Shown here piece after piece: positions 9,023 through 18,643 of a stretch of DNA of 64,000 bases (position 1 is its first letter; each line of letters opens with the position of its first letter). Source of the stretch: Pseudomonas mucoides. GTDB lineage: Bacteria; Pseudomonadota; Gammaproteobacteria; Pseudomonadales; Pseudomonadaceae. Both the position numbers and the translations under genes were made by a program. The DNA is taken from the NCBI RefSeq assembly GCF_015461845.1, contig NZ_JACOPW010000002.1:496001-560000 (forward strand). The letters run 5' to 3'. The notes below the pieces were generated by a model. The model was not told the DNA's origin, ran no database searches, and saw only the letters and a list, made by a program, of their open reading frames with translations.

Positions 9023-10558
9023 ATGCCATTGAGTGCCAAACGCCGTCGCCCGTTGCGCATCCGCATTCTGGTGACCCTGCTGTGTGGATTGCTTCCGGTG
9101 ATATTGGGTTTTGCCATTCTCTATATGCAGGCTGGACGAGCTCTTGAGCAAAGCACCCGGGTGACCGCAGACGAAGCCGTGCGCCAGTTCGAACTGATGC
9201 TGGATAACACGGCGCAGTCCGCGAGCGAGTTGTTGCCGCTGGCCGGAAAAAATTGCGACGACGTCATACTGGCCTTGCGTGAACAAGTCACCCGCCGCCC
9301 GTTTGTGCGCTCGGCCAGCCTGGTGTGGGATGACAACCTTTATTGCACTTCGTTGTTTGGTAACACTCAGCAAAAGGTCGACGCCGCAAACTACGTGCAA
9401 GGCAAGTTGCGGCTTATGAACGGCAACCCGGTCACCCCCGATACGGCGTTGCTGGTGTATCGCCTGAATGAGGGAAAACAGGGGGCGATGACGACGCTAG
9501 ACGGTTACCACTTGACTAATGTGCTGCGCCTGATTGGTCGCAAGACGATACTGCTGTTGCAAGTGGGGCCGTACTGGTTGTCGGTCGACGGCAAAGTCCA
9601 CGAAGGCGCCCTGCCCGCTTTGCCCTTGGCCGAAAGCGAACAGACGTCCTCGCGCTATGCCTTTTCAGTCGTCTCCGGTTTCCCAGAAGGGGAAAACTGG
9701 CGTTACATGGCCAGCGAATATCCGCCGTTGTTCAGCCTGCTGATTTTTTTTGGCGTGGCATCGGGCGCCATCGGGCACGTCTTGCAAAGGCGTTCATGGT
9801 CGCCCATTCATGAAATGCAGCGCGCCCTCGCGGCCGACGAGTTTGTTCCCTGGTTTCAGCCCGTGGTGCATGGCGATACCCGGAAGTGGTCCGGCACCGA
9901 AGTGTTGATGCGCTGGAAGCACCCAAAGGAAGGCCTGGTCCGGCCTGATCTGTTTATCCCGTTCGCCGAAGACTCCGGGTTGATCGTGCCCATGACCCGT
10001 TCCCTCATGCGCCAGACTGCGCAATTGCTGGGGCCTGTTTCTTCCTCGTTCGCCGAGCCCTTTCACATCGGCATCAATATCACTGCCAGCCACTGCAAGG
10101 ACCTGGAACTGGTCAAGGACTGTCGTGAGTTTCTCAGTGCCTTTGCACCCGGCTCCATTTACCTGGTGCTGGAACTGACCGAGCGCGAATTGATCAAGCC
10201 CAGCGACATTACGTTGGAGCTCTTTGAACAACTTCATGCACTGGGCGTGATGATCGCGATTGACGACTTTGGCACCGGGCATTCCAGTTTGGGTTATCTG
10301 CGACAGTTCAATGTGGACTTCCTGAAAATCGACCAGAGTTTCGTGGCCATGATCGGCATCGACGCCCTTTCACGGCATATTCTGGACACCATCATCGAAC
10401 TCTCGGCCAAGCTCGATCTGGGGATCGTTGCCGAAGGTGTCGAAACCGAAGAACAAAGCGACTATCTGACCGCCCACGGTGTGAACTTCCTGCAAGGTTA
10501 TCTGTTCGGTCGACCGATGCCCGCCGCAGAATTCATTAGCGCATTAACCCACCATTAA
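9023..10558 (+). CDS. CSS-motif EAL-domain c-di-GMP phosphodiesterase
   Basis: Membrane-anchored cyclic-di-GMP phosphodiesterase of 511 residues. An N-terminal membrane segment (~12-32) and a second one (~234-252) bracket a periplasmic CSS-type redox sensor; its first conserved cysteine is in KNCDDV and the motif itself reads CTS (NLYCTSLFG). The EAL domain follows from ~260 with EVLMRW, IDDFGTGHSSLGYL and LKIDQSFV, so the catalytic metal residues look intact. In this family oxidation or reduction of the cysteines tunes activity. There is no GGDEF domain. Confidence 0.88.
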   Translation: MPLSAKRRRPLRIRILVTLLCGLLPVILGFAILYMQAGRALEQSTRVTADEAVRQFELMLDNTAQSASELLPLAGKNCDDVILALREQVTRRPFVRSASLVWDDNLYCTSLFGNTQQKVDAANYVQGKLRLMNGNPVTPDTALLVYRLNEGKQGAMTTLDGYHLTNVLRLIGRKTILLLQVGPYWLSVDGKVHEGALPALPLAESEQTSSRYAFSVVSGFPEGENWRYMASEYPPLFSLLIFFGVASGAIGHVLQRRSWSPIHEMQRALAADEFVPWFQPVVHGDTRKWSGTEVLMRWKHPKEGLVRPDLFIPFAEDSGLIVPMTRSLMRQTAQLLGPVSSSFAEPFHIGINITASHCKDLELVKDCREFLSAFAPGSIYLVLELTERELIKPSDITLELFEQLHALGVMIAIDDFGTGHSSLGYLRQFNVDFLKIDQSFVAMIGIDALSRHILDTIIELSAKLDLGIVAEGVETEEQSDYLTAHGVNFLQGYLFGRPMPAAEFISALTHH

Positions 10559-10791
10559 CTAATGGTTTTATGCGACGAATCATCGGCATCGCGCACCAAA
10601 TTGAATCAAAAGACTACTGTTGTTACATGAAGAAAATGTCAGGATTTACTCTTGGCCAATTAACTACTACAATTTTTCGTACCTGTGCAAGATGAGCAGG
10701 TGAGCCACTATCACCGAGTCGCTTCAAGGCTCTTGGCTTATAGCTTTGTTTGCGGTTGGTATCAGCCAAACACACTATTGGAGTAAAGATA

Positions 10792-11157
10792 TTGTCCAGA
10801 CTCGCTGAATTTCGTGCAGCTGAAAAGGCCCTTCAGGAACAGCTCAAGCAGCTGGAATCGCTGAAGAATGATGCCGGCCTCAAGAAAGAAATCGAATTCG
10901 AAGAAAAGCTCCAGGGGCTGATGAAAACCTACGGCAAAAGCCTGCGTGACATCATCGCCATCCTCGATCCGAACCCGGCAAAATCCGGCCTGCAACAAGC
11001 AAAAACACCTAAAACCCGCCGCGCTCGCGTGGTCAAGGTCTATCAGAACCCGCACACCGGCGAACTGATTGAAACCAAGGGCGGCAACCACCGCGGCCTG
11101 AAGGCCTGGAAGGAACAATATGGCGCAGCCACTGTTGATTCCTGGCTGCGTGGCTAA
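10792..11157 (+). CDS. MvaT/MvaU-family H-NS-like nucleoid protein
   Basis: Xenogeneic silencer of the pseudomonad MvaT family, 121 residues. The N-terminal coiled coil (SRLAEFRAAEKALQEQLKQL) oligomerises; the C-terminal domain (HTGELIETKGGNHRGLKAW) carries the loop that inserts into the minor groove of AT-rich DNA. The start is TTG at 10792, where the family begins and GGAG lies nine bases upstream. It resembles the MvaU/MvaV/TurB paralogue more than MvaT itself. An intrinsic terminator follows, and about 230 AT-rich bases precede it. Confidence 0.9.
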   Translation: MSRLAEFRAAEKALQEQLKQLESLKNDAGLKKEIEFEEKLQGLMKTYGKSLRDIIAILDPNPAKSGLQQAKTPKTRRARVVKVYQNPHTGELIETKGGNHRGLKAWKEQYGAATVDSWLRG

Positions 11158-11171
11158 CAGCTTGCGGTTAT

Positions 11172-11200
11172 AAAAAAGCCCTGCTCATGCAGGGCTTTTT
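11172..11200 (+). terminator. Intrinsic terminator
   Basis: GCCCTG/CAGGGC stem with a TCAT loop, an A run before and a T run after, 15 bases past the MvaT-family stop. Confidence 0.9.
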
Positions 11201-11333
11201 CATGAATACTCACTAAATGCAACGATCTGACGGGATCAACTCGCAACTTACCGATCAACTTTATGCTTAATGCCTTTGGGTATCTAAAAATGTCGGAAAC
11301 CGCCAAAATCCACTGACACGTAAACCCCCGACA

Positions 11334-11858
11334 CTAAAGTTTCAAGCTGTTACGCACCGCCTCGATTTCTTCCTGACTTGCCTTATAAGCCTCGGCCTGC
11401 CCTGCGTAAGAAAGAACATAGGCTTTATCGGCATCCACCGCCCCGACCAATGTTTGCGACAGCACGTGTCGCCCGTTCTGGGTAATGGTGCAGGTTGTTT
11501 CCAGCGCCGACAGGCGGCTCAATGTCGCGGGATGTATTTTGTTGCAGACACTTTGATAGCCGCTTTGAAAGAAATCTTTCTGCACCGCTTTGCGCATCTC
11601 AAGCAAAACGCCCTGCACATTCACTTGATGACCGCTTTCGACTTGAGTCATCGTCAACTCCATGACCATGACTGGCGTGCCGCTTTGATCGTTTTTGACC
11701 GCACGCTGACGGGAAACAGCTGAATTGGCCGCGTCTGGCGCAAGGGCTTCGACTTCCCAGCCACTGGGCCACGTCACCTGTGGCGCCTCGGCATGAGCAA
11801 TGGCAACCATTGAAAACAGGCCCAGCAGGACGAACATCGGCTTACAGAATCGAACCAT
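11334..11858 (-). CDS. Secreted DUF4946-like protein
   Basis: Predicted periplasmic protein of 174 residues with a clear signal peptide (KPMFVLLGLFSMVAIAHA, cleavage before EAPQ). The mature part begins VTWPSGWEVEAL and has two cysteines (YQSVCNKI, LETTCTI) that could form a disulfide. It resembles the DUF4946 group of small pseudomonad secreted proteins; no function is known. I use the ATG at 11858; a GTG at 11870 would add four residues. Confidence 0.65.
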   Translation of the reverse strand: MVRFCKPMFVLLGLFSMVAIAHAEAPQVTWPSGWEVEALAPDAANSAVSRQRAVKNDQSGTPVMVMELTMTQVESGHQVNVQGVLLEMRKAVQKDFFQSGYQSVCNKIHPATLSRLSALETTCTITQNGRHVLSQTLVGAVDADKAYVLSYAGQAEAYKASQEEIEAVRNSLKL

Positions 11859-12001
11859 TGCAATAAACACTCACGAATTGAACCGTAAAGTCTGAGCCTC
11901 GCCCGCCTGTCAGGCAATAGCAGACCGTTTGGGTTTGGTGATGTCAGAGCCCTTGCGTATCATTGTGACCATTCGTTAGCCCCACTTATTCCGGAGGGCC
12001 C

Positions 12002-12523
12002 ATGAGCCTGCACGAATTGAACACCTTCCCAGGCGTCACCGCCCAGCCTGACACCGACACCCAGAAATTCGTCTTCAATCACACCATGCTGCGGGTCAAG
12101 GACATCACCAAGTCCCTGGACTTCTACACGCGCATCCTCGGTTTCTCGCTGGTGGAAAAACGCGATTTTCCAGAAGCGGAATTCAGCCTGTATTTCCTCG
12201 CCCTGGTCGACAAGAACCAGATCCCGGCCGACGCTGCCGCCCGCACCGAGTGGATGAAGTCGATTCCCGGCATTCTCGAACTGACCCACAACCACGGCAC
12301 CGAGAACGACCCTGACTTCGCCTACCACAACGGCAACACCGACCCGCGTGGTTTTGGTCATATTTGCATCTCCGTGCCGGACATCCGCGCGGCGTGCGAA
12401 CGTTTTGAAGCGCTGGGCTGTGACTTTCAGAAGCGTTTGAATGACGGACGCATGAAGAGCCTGGCCTTCATTAAAGACCCGGATGCTTACTGGGTTGAAA
12501 TCATTCAGCCTGCTCCGCTTTAA
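12002..12523 (+). CDS. gloA: Lactoylglutathione lyase (glyoxalase I)
   Basis: Isomerises the glutathione-methylglyoxal hemithioacetal to S-lactoylglutathione; cytoplasmic, metal-dependent. Length is 173 residues, the long form found in pseudomonads and eukaryotes. Motifs are NHTMLRVKDITKSLDFYTRI, ILELTHNHGTEND, GFGHICISVPDI and DAYWVEIIQP, which contain the usual His/Glu metal ligands. GGAGGG precedes the ATG. A strong hairpin separates it from convergent ahpF. Confidence 0.95.
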   Translation: MSLHELNTFPGVTAQPDTDTQKFVFNHTMLRVKDITKSLDFYTRILGFSLVEKRDFPEAEFSLYFLALVDKNQIPADAAARTEWMKSIPGILELTHNHGTENDPDFAYHNGNTDPRGFGHICISVPDIRAACERFEALGCDFQKRLNDGRMKSLAFIKDPDAYWVEIIQPAPL

Positions 12524-12560
12524 CCTTCACCAAACATACCCCTGCAGGAGTGTGTGAAGC

Positions 12561-12595
12561 ACAAAAAACCCCATGATCACTCATGGGGTTTTGTG
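12561..12595. terminator. Bidirectional terminator
   Basis: ACCCCATGA/TCATGGGGT stem flanked by an A run on one side and a T run on the other, between convergent gloA and ahpF. Confidence 0.88.
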
Positions 12596-12611
12596 TTTTC
12601 AGCGGCGGCGT

Positions 12612-14177
12612 TTATGCGGGGGCCGAGGTCCGGATCAGGTGATCGAATGCGCTCAGGGAAGCCTTGGCGCCCTCGCCCACCGCAATCACGATCTGCTTGT
12701 ACGGCACGGTGGTCACGTCACCGGCAGCAAACACGCCCGGCATCGAGGTTTCACCGCGAGCATCGACGATGATCTCGCCACGAGGCGACAACTCGATGGT
12801 GCCCTTGAGCCAATCGGTGTTAGGCAGCAAACCGATCTGCACGAAGATGCCTTCGAGGTTGACCGTGTTGAACTCGCCCGAATCGCGATCTTTGTAGACC
12901 AGACCGGTCACCTTCTGGCCATCACCTTTTACTTCACTGGTCAAGGCACTGGTAATGACGGTGACGTTCGGCAGGCTGAACAGCTTGCGTTGCAACACCG
13001 CATCGGCGCGCAGTTTGCTGTCGAACTCCAGCAGCGTGACGTGGCTGACGATACCGGCCAGGTCGATGGCCGCTTCAACGCCGGAATTACCGCCGCCGAT
13101 CACCGCCACACGCTTACCCTTGAACAGCGGACCGTCGCAATGCGGGCAGAAACAGACGCCTTTGGCTTTGTATTCCTGCTCGCCCGGCACGCCCATTTCA
13201 CGCCAGCGCGCACCGGTGGCGAGAATCAGCGCCTTGGTTTTCAGTGTGGCACCGCTTTCGAAACGGACCTCATGCAACTCACCGGGATTCTTCGCCGGGA
13301 TCAGCGCGGTTGCGCGTTGCAGGTTCATGATATCGACGTCGTATTGCTTGACGTGTTCTTCGAGCGCGCTGGCCAGTTTTGGCCCTTCGGTTTCCTGCAC
13401 GGAGATGAAGTTTTCGATGGCCATGGTGTCGAGCACCTGCCCACCAAAACGTTCTGCCGCGACACCGGTGCGAATGCCTTTACGCGCGGCATAGATCGCC
13501 GCTGCTGCACCCGCTGGACCACCGCCGACGACCAATACATCAAAGGCGTCCTTGGCGCTGAGCTTCTCGGCTTGACGCTCGATGCCGCGGGTGTCGAGCT
13601 TGGCGAGGATTTCTTCCAGGCCCATGCGGCCCTGGCCGAAGTTCACGCCGTTCAGGTAGATGCTTGGCACTGCCATGACTTGGCGCTCATCGACTTCGGC
13701 CTGGAACAGCGCGCCATCAATGGCGACGTGGCGGATGTTGGGGTTCAACACGGCCATCAGGTTCAGCGCCTGGACCACGTCCGGGCAGTTCTGGCAGGAC
13801 AGCGAGAAGTAAGTCTCGAAGCTGAACTCGCCTTTGAGTGAGCGAATCTGTTCGATCACTTCAACGCTGGCCTTCGAAGGGTGGCCGCCGACTTGCAACA
13901 GCGCCAACACCAACGAGGTGAATTCGTGGCCCATCGGGAGGCCGGCAAAGCGCAGGCTGATGTCGGCGCCCGGGCGATTGATCGAGAACGATGGCTTGCG
14001 TGCGTCATCACCGTTATCGAGCAAAGTAATTTGCGTGGAAAGACTGGCAACGTCTTTCAACAGTTCGAGCATTTCCTGGGATTTCGCACCGTCGTCGAGG
14101 GAGGCAACGATCTCGATCGGCTGGGTGACCCGTTCCAGGTACGATTTCAACTGGGCTTTAAGATTGGCGTCCAACAT
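12612..14177 (-). CDS. ahpF: Alkyl hydroperoxide reductase subunit F
   Basis: FAD-dependent disulfide reductase that passes electrons from NADH to AhpC; cytoplasmic, 521 residues as expected. The N-terminal tandem thioredoxin-like part carries Cys128 and Cys131 ([10 protein letters not shown]). The thioredoxin-reductase-like part carries the FAD motif [19 protein letters not shown] and the redox pair in CPHCDGP. It lies downstream of ahpC on the same strand with a terminator in the gap, so it may be expressed at a lower level. Confidence 0.97.
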   Translation of the reverse strand: MLDANLKAQLKSYLERVTQPIEIVASLDDGAKSQEMLELLKDVASLSTQITLLDNGDDARKPSFSINRPGADISLRFAGLPMGHEFTSLVLALLQVGGHPSKASVEVIEQIRSLKGEFSFETYFSLSCQNCPDVVQALNLMAVLNPNIRHVAIDGALFQAEVDERQVMAVPSIYLNGVNFGQGRMGLEEILAKLDTRGIERQAEKLSAKDAFDVLVVGGGPAGAAAAIYAARKGIRTGVAAERFGGQVLDTMAIENFISVQETEGPKLASALEEHVKQYDVDIMNLQRATALIPAKNPGELHEVRFESGATLKTKALILATGARWREMGVPGEQEYKAKGVCFCPHCDGPLFKGKRVAVIGGGNSGVEAAIDLAGIVSHVTLLEFDSKLRADAVLQRKLFSLPNVTVITSALTSEVKGDGQKVTGLVYKDRDSGEFNTVNLEGIFVQIGLLPNTDWLKGTIELSPRGEIIVDARGETSMPGVFAAGDVTTVPYKQIVIAVGEGAKASLSAFDHLIRTSAPA

Positions 14178-14218
14178 ACGGGCGATTTCCTTTCTGGTAT
14201 TTCGTGAAAAGCAGGCAT

Positions 14219-14255
14219 AAAAAAACGCCCGAGCGAATCTCGCCCGGGCGTTTTT
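14219..14255 (-). terminator. Intrinsic terminator between ahpC and ahpF
   Basis: CGCCCG/CGGGCG stem with A and T runs on both flanks, between the ahpC stop and the ahpF start. Partial read-through would give the usual excess of AhpC over AhpF. Confidence 0.82.
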
Positions 14256-14316
14256 GAGGGCGGTTGCAGCTTACTGAGTAGGTGCGGCGTACCGCCCTGT
14301 TGTAGCGCTCACAGAC

Positions 14317-14880
14317 TTAGATCTTGCCGACCAGGTCCAGGGACGGCGCCAGAGTGGCCTCGCCTTCTTTCCACTTGGCTGGGCAAACCTGGCCTGGGTG
14401 AGCAGCGACGTACTGGGCAGCCTTGATCTTGCGCAGCAGCTCGGAAGCGTCGCGGCCAACGCCGCCATCGTTCAGTTCAACGATTTTGATCTGGCCTTCA
14501 GGGTTGATCACGAAGGTGCCACGGTCAGCCAGGCCTGCGTCTTCGATCAGCACGTCGAAGTTGCGGGAGATGGCGTGAGTCGGGTCACCGATCATGGTGT
14601 ACTGGATTTTGCCGATGGCTGGCGAAGTGTTGTGCCAGGCAGCGTGGGCAAAGTGGGTATCGGTGGAAACGCTGTAGATCTCGACGCCCAGTTTCTGGAA
14701 CGCGTCGTAGTTGTCAGCGAGGTCTTCCAGTTCGGTCGGGCAAACGAAGGTGAAGTCAGCCGGGTAGAAGAAAACGACAGACCATTTGCCTTTCAGGTCA
14801 GCGTCCGACACTTTTACGAAGTCGCCATTTTTGAAGGCGTCAGCTTTGAACGGTTTAACGTGGCTGTTGATGATAGGCAT
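14317..14880 (-). CDS. ahpC: Alkyl hydroperoxide reductase subunit C (peroxiredoxin)
   Basis: Two-cysteine peroxiredoxin that reduces H2O2 and organic peroxides, recycled by AhpF; 187 residues. The peroxidatic Cys47 is in [14 protein letters not shown] and the resolving Cys166 in [13 protein letters not shown]. The start is the ATG at 14880 ([12 protein letters not shown]); the longer in-frame ORF adds 32 residues not found in the family. It is probably OxyR-controlled by family precedent, but I cannot assign an OxyR site with confidence. Confidence 0.97.
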   Translation of the reverse strand: MPIINSHVKPFKADAFKNGDFVKVSDADLKGKWSVVFFYPADFTFVCPTELEDLADNYDAFQKLGVEIYSVSTDTHFAHAAWHNTSPAIGKIQYTMIGDPTHAISRNFDVLIEDAGLADRGTFVINPEGQIKIVELNDGGVGRDASELLRKIKAAQYVAAHPGQVCPAKWKEGEATLAPSLDLVGKI

Positions 14881-15030
14881 CGATGACTCTCCGTCAGGGT
14901 TGAAAAGTTGGGTTAACAAGGTGATGGGGTGAATCCTACCCACTCGATCCCCGGATGGCTCATTGGCAAACCTCATGCTGGTGATTTGTTTTCGCTATTA
15001 GCCGACGGTATTAATAGAAGAAAACGTGAT

Positions 15031-15969
15031 CTACAGCGCCAACGGCTTTTCCGCGAGTCGGGCCATGCCCAGAAACGGGCTGGCTTCAACATAGCGCATG
15101 GCGGACTTCATATCCTTCCAGCCCACGTAACTCATCAACGACTTCAAGTCCCAACCACTCTGATGGGCCCAACTGGCAAAGCCGCGTCGCAAGGAGTGAC
15201 TGGTGTAGTGCTCGGCGGGAATGCCGGCGCGCTCAAGGGCCTGGCGCAGTAGCGGGATGACGCTGTTGGCGTGCAACCCCTCCTCGCTCAGGTGCCCCCA
15301 GCGATCGATGCCTCGAAACACCGGCCCACGAACCAATGCGGCTTCGGTGATCCACTGGATGTAAGCGTTCACCGGGCAAAGGCGTTGCAAGGCTGGGGTC
15401 TGGTAGGTCTTGCCGAGGTTCTCGCGGTCGCTCTTGGTGCGCGGTAAGTAGAGTGTGATGCCAGAGCTGGCGATCGCTTGAACGTGCTCGATTTGTACAC
15501 GGCACAGCTCATCACTGCGAAACCCGCGCCAGAATCCCAGGAGGATCAGCGCCATGTCGCGCCGCGCCCGCAGGAGCGCCGGTCGATCCTGCTGCGCCCT
15601 GGCTTCTGCCGCTTCTTTTTCCAACCAGGCAACCACCTGCTCCAGATGTTGCAGTTGCAACGGTTCGGCCTGTTTTTCCTGAGCCGGGTGCAGCGCGCGA
15701 ATCCCCTTGAAGACCTTGCGCACCACTGGCGCCTTGGTCGGATCAGGAAATCCCTGACTGTGGTGCCACTGCGCCAGCGCCGACAGACGCAACTTCAGCG
15801 TATTGATCGACAACTCCCCCGCATACGCCACCAGATAGCGCGCGACGCTGTCGGCGGTGGCCGGCAGAAACCCGCCCCACGTGACTTCGAAATGCTCAAT
15901 GGCTGCCCGGTAGCTGCGCCGGGTGTTGTCGCGCGTGGCGGCCTGTAGGTATCGATCCAGCTCGGTCAT
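15031..15969 (-). CDS. Tyrosine recombinase / site-specific integrase
   Basis: Integrase-type recombinase of 312 residues. The N-terminal SAM-like core-binding domain (DNTRRSYRAAIEHFEV) is followed by the catalytic domain with the Arg box (LGFWRGFRSDELCR), the HxxR box (YTSHSLRRGFASWA) and the nucleophile Tyr in MRYVEASPF. It is divergent from the KfrA-like gene, and neither flank shows a prophage. The setting next to ahpC and gor suggests a resident chromosomal gene rather than a fresh element. Its target site is unknown. Confidence 0.88.
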   Translation of the reverse strand: MTELDRYLQAATRDNTRRSYRAAIEHFEVTWGGFLPATADSVARYLVAYAGELSINTLKLRLSALAQWHHSQGFPDPTKAPVVRKVFKGIRALHPAQEKQAEPLQLQHLEQVVAWLEKEAAEARAQQDRPALLRARRDMALILLGFWRGFRSDELCRVQIEHVQAIASSGITLYLPRTKSDRENLGKTYQTPALQRLCPVNAYIQWITEAALVRGPVFRGIDRWGHLSEEGLHANSVIPLLRQALERAGIPAEHYTSHSLRRGFASWAHQSGWDLKSLMSYVGWKDMKSAMRYVEASPFLGMARLAEKPLAL

Positions 15970-16091
15970 CGGTTCAACTCTCTAAAACGTACCGCGTTGG
16001 CGGGTGCAATCGTGCCGTGCGGCTCATCACACGGGGTAATACCAGTATATCCCGCATGACATATTGACATCATTTATCTTTATTTTTCAGA

Positions 16092-16130
16092 TGGTACACT
16101 GCGTACTTTAGTGGCATGTACCACAGTACG
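16092..16130. promoter_or_regulatory. Overlapping dyads in the integrase/kfrA-like promoter region
   Basis: TGGTACA (16092-16098) is repeated inverted as TGTACCA (16117-16123). A second dyad CGTACT/AGTACG spans 16102-16130 around GTGG...CCAC. They sit about 20 bases before the KfrA-like ATG. KfrA proteins bind operators at their own promoters, so autoregulation is plausible but untested. Confidence 0.5.
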
Positions 16131-16147
16131 AAATCGTAGGAGAACTC

Positions 16148-17158
16148 ATGGCTCGTGGCGGCGTAAATAAAGCAGTGGTGCAAGCGGCACGGTTGGCGAT
16201 CCTCGCCCGTGGCGAAAACCCAAGCATCGATGCAGTACGGATCGAAATGGGCAACACCGGCTCGAAAACCACGATCCATCGCTACCTGAAGGAACTGGAT
16301 GACGGCCGTGAACGGGCCGAGCCCGTGGCGGAACCCATCGATGACGAACTGGCGGATCTGGTGTCGCGCCTGGCCCAACGCCTGAAAGAGAAGGCCCAGG
16401 AACCGATCGACCAGGCTCGCGAGCAGTTCGACCAGCAGCGCAAAACACTGGAAAGCCAGCTTTCAGAAGCCCAGGAAGCCAATATCGAATTGCATCAGCA
16501 GTACGAGATGCAAAGCCTGGCACTGACCCAGGAATCCGAATCGCTACAAGAAACCCGCTCCATGCTGCAAACCGAGCAAACCCGCAATGCCGGGTTGAAT
16601 CAGGCACTGGCCGGTTTCGAATTGCGCTTGCAGGACAAGGACGAGCAGATTCGCTCACTGGAAGAAAAGCACCTGCACGCCCGCGAGGCCTTGGAGCACT
16701 ACCGCAACGCCGTCAAGGAACAGCGTGAGCAGGAACAAGGCCGCCACGAAAGCCAGGTGCAGCAGATTCAAATGGAGCTGCGTCAGGCACAGCAAAGCGC
16801 GATGGTGCGTCAGGACGAGATCACTCAGCTGCACCGCGACAATGAGCGTTTGTTCACTGAAAACCGCGGCTCCCAGAGGGAGCTGAGCCTGTTGCAGGAT
16901 CAACTCAAGCACACCAATAGCCGGCAGGATCAACTGCTGGAACAGGTCAACCGCATCGACAGCGAACGCACCCTCCTCCAGGAACGCTTGCGCGTCGCCC
17001 TGCTGGAAAGTCAGTCGCTGAAACAGAGCGTCGACGAGCAGTCGCAGGCTAATAAAGCGCTGGAAATTGAATTACTCAAGACTCAGGCGAGCCTCGATGA
17101 AAGCATGCGCCTGGCGGCTGCTGTTGCAACAGCGCCAGACGCAGCCAAGGACGATTAA
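16148..17158 (+). CDS. KfrA-like coiled-coil DNA-binding protein
   Basis: Protein of 336 residues with the KfrA N-terminal DNA-binding domain ([20 protein letters not shown], then [16 protein letters not shown]). A very long coiled coil follows from ~75 to 320, rich in Gln, Glu and Leu. Plasmid KfrA is an autorepressor that also builds nucleoprotein filaments and aids partition; here the gene is chromosomal. AGGAG precedes the ATG. Its stop overlaps the convergent gor stop by four bases. Confidence 0.85.
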   Translation: MARGGVNKAVVQAARLAILARGENPSIDAVRIEMGNTGSKTTIHRYLKELDDGRERAEPVAEPIDDELADLVSRLAQRLKEKAQEPIDQAREQFDQQRKTLESQLSEAQEANIELHQQYEMQSLALTQESESLQETRSMLQTEQTRNAGLNQALAGFELRLQDKDEQIRSLEEKHLHAREALEHYRNAVKEQREQEQGRHESQVQQIQMELRQAQQSAMVRQDEITQLHRDNERLFTENRGSQRELSLLQDQLKHTNSRQDQLLEQVNRIDSERTLLQERLRVALLESQSLKQSVDEQSQANKALEIELLKTQASLDESMRLAAAVATAPDAAKDD

Positions 17159-18513
17159 CCGGCGACAGGCGTACGCATGGTGACGAACTCTTCGGCGGCC
17201 GTCGGGTGCACGCCGATGGTTTCGTCGAAATCGCGCTTGGTCGCCCCTGCCTTCAAGGCAATCGCCAAGCCCTGGACGATCTCGCCGGCATCCGGCCCGA
17301 CCATGTGGCAGCCCAACACCTTGTCGGTCTTGGCCTCTACCACCAGTTTCATCAGCGTGCGCTCCTGGCACTCAGTCAGGGTCAGCTTCATTGGGCGGAA
17401 ACGGCTTTCGTAGATCACCACCTCGTGGCCCGCTTCGCGAGCGTCTTCCTCGCTCAAGCCAACGGTGCCAATGTTCGGCAGGCTGAACACGGCGGTCGGA
17501 ATCATCTTGTAATCCACCGGGCGGTATTGCTCAGGCTTGAACAAGCGTCGAGCCACAGCCATGCCTTCGGCCAGAGCGACCGGCGTCAGCTGAACACGAC
17601 CGATTACATCGCCGAGCGCCAGGATCGACGGTTCAGCCGTCTGATACTGCTCATCGACCTCGACAAAGCCTTTCTTGTCGAGTTTGACGCCGGTGTTTTC
17701 AAGCCCGAGGTTGTCGAGCATCGGACGCCGGCCAGTCGCGTAGAACACACAATCCGCTTCCAGCTCGCGACCATCCTTGAGTGCAACCTTCAGACTGCCA
17801 TCAGGCTGCTTGTCGATACGCTCAATGTCGGAGTTGAATTGCAGGTCCATGCCACGCTTGGTCAATTCTTCCTGCAAATGCTTGCGCACCGCGCCATCGA
17901 AACCGCGCAAGAACAACTCACCGCGGTACAGCAACGTGGTCTTGGCACCCAACCCGTGGAAGATACCGGCGAACTCAACGGCAATGTAACCACCGCCCAC
18001 CACCAGAACACGCTTCGGCAGTTCCTTGAGGAAAAACGCCTGGTTGGAGCTGATTGCATGCTCGTGTCCCGGGATTTCCGGGATCTGCGGCCAGCCACCG
18101 GTCGCAATCAGGATGTTTTTAGCGGTATGGCGTTCACCATTGATCTCGACCGTGTGCGGATCGACGATTTTGGCGTGGCCTTCATGCAAGGTGACGCCGC
18201 TGTTGACCAGCAAGTTGCGGTAAATGCCATTCAGGCGATTGATCTCGCGGTCCTTGTTGGCGATCAGCGTGGCCCAATCAAACTGCGCCTCGCCCAGCGT
18301 CCAGCCAAAACCGGAAGACTGCTCGAAGTCTTCGGCGAAGTGCGCACCGTAGACGAGCAATTTCTTCGGCACACAGCCGACGTTCACGCAGGTACCGCCC
18401 AGATAGCGGCTCTCGGCCACGGCCACTTTTGCGCCAAATCCGGCGGAAAACCGTGCAGCTCGAACACCACCGGAACCGGCGCCAATCACGTACAAATCAA
18501 AATCAAAGGCCAT
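17155..18513 (-). CDS. gor: Glutathione-disulfide reductase
   Basis: Homodimeric flavoenzyme that reduces oxidised glutathione with NADPH. Length is 452 residues from the ATG at 18513 ([16 protein letters not shown]), which has GAGGAG seven bases upstream; a TTG six bases further up is less likely. The redox pair is Cys42/Cys47 ([13 protein letters not shown]). The NADPH fold is at [15 protein letters not shown] and the active-site His in [13 protein letters not shown]. Placement beside galU matches other pseudomonads. Confidence 0.96.
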   Translation of the reverse strand: MAFDFDLYVIGAGSGGVRAARFSAGFGAKVAVAESRYLGGTCVNVGCVPKKLLVYGAHFAEDFEQSSGFGWTLGEAQFDWATLIANKDREINRLNGIYRNLLVNSGVTLHEGHAKIVDPHTVEINGERHTAKNILIATGGWPQIPEIPGHEHAISSNQAFFLKELPKRVLVVGGGYIAVEFAGIFHGLGAKTTLLYRGELFLRGFDGAVRKHLQEELTKRGMDLQFNSDIERIDKQPDGSLKVALKDGRELEADCVFYATGRRPMLDNLGLENTGVKLDKKGFVEVDEQYQTAEPSILALGDVIGRVQLTPVALAEGMAVARRLFKPEQYRPVDYKMIPTAVFSLPNIGTVGLSEEDAREAGHEVVIYESRFRPMKLTLTECQERTLMKLVVEAKTDKVLGCHMVGPDAGEIVQGLAIALKAGATKRDFDETIGVHPTAAEEFVTMRTPVAG

Positions 18514-18594
18514 TTTCAATCTCCTCGGCAGTCCACAAGCATACCCGCAGACGTTCGCCGGGCAAGTGCTGCAAACGATATAGGGCCAGAAAAT

Positions 18595-18620
18595 AAAAAA
18601 GCCACCCGAAGGTGGCTTTT
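18595..18620 (-). terminator. Intrinsic terminator downstream of galU
   Basis: GCCACC/GGTGGC stem with a CGAA loop and flanking A and T runs, 24 bases past the galU stop and before gor. Confidence 0.9.
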
Positions 18621-18643
18621 CAATACAAGCGAGTCAACAGCTA

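Noticed and set aside
12573..13841. 422-codon plus-strand ORF opposite ahpF
   Set aside because: Antisense shadow of ahpF in high-GC DNA.
15031..17158. Integrase plus KfrA as the end of an integrated plasmid or prophage
   Set aside because: No flanking tRNA or direct repeat was noticed and core genes adjoin on both sides.
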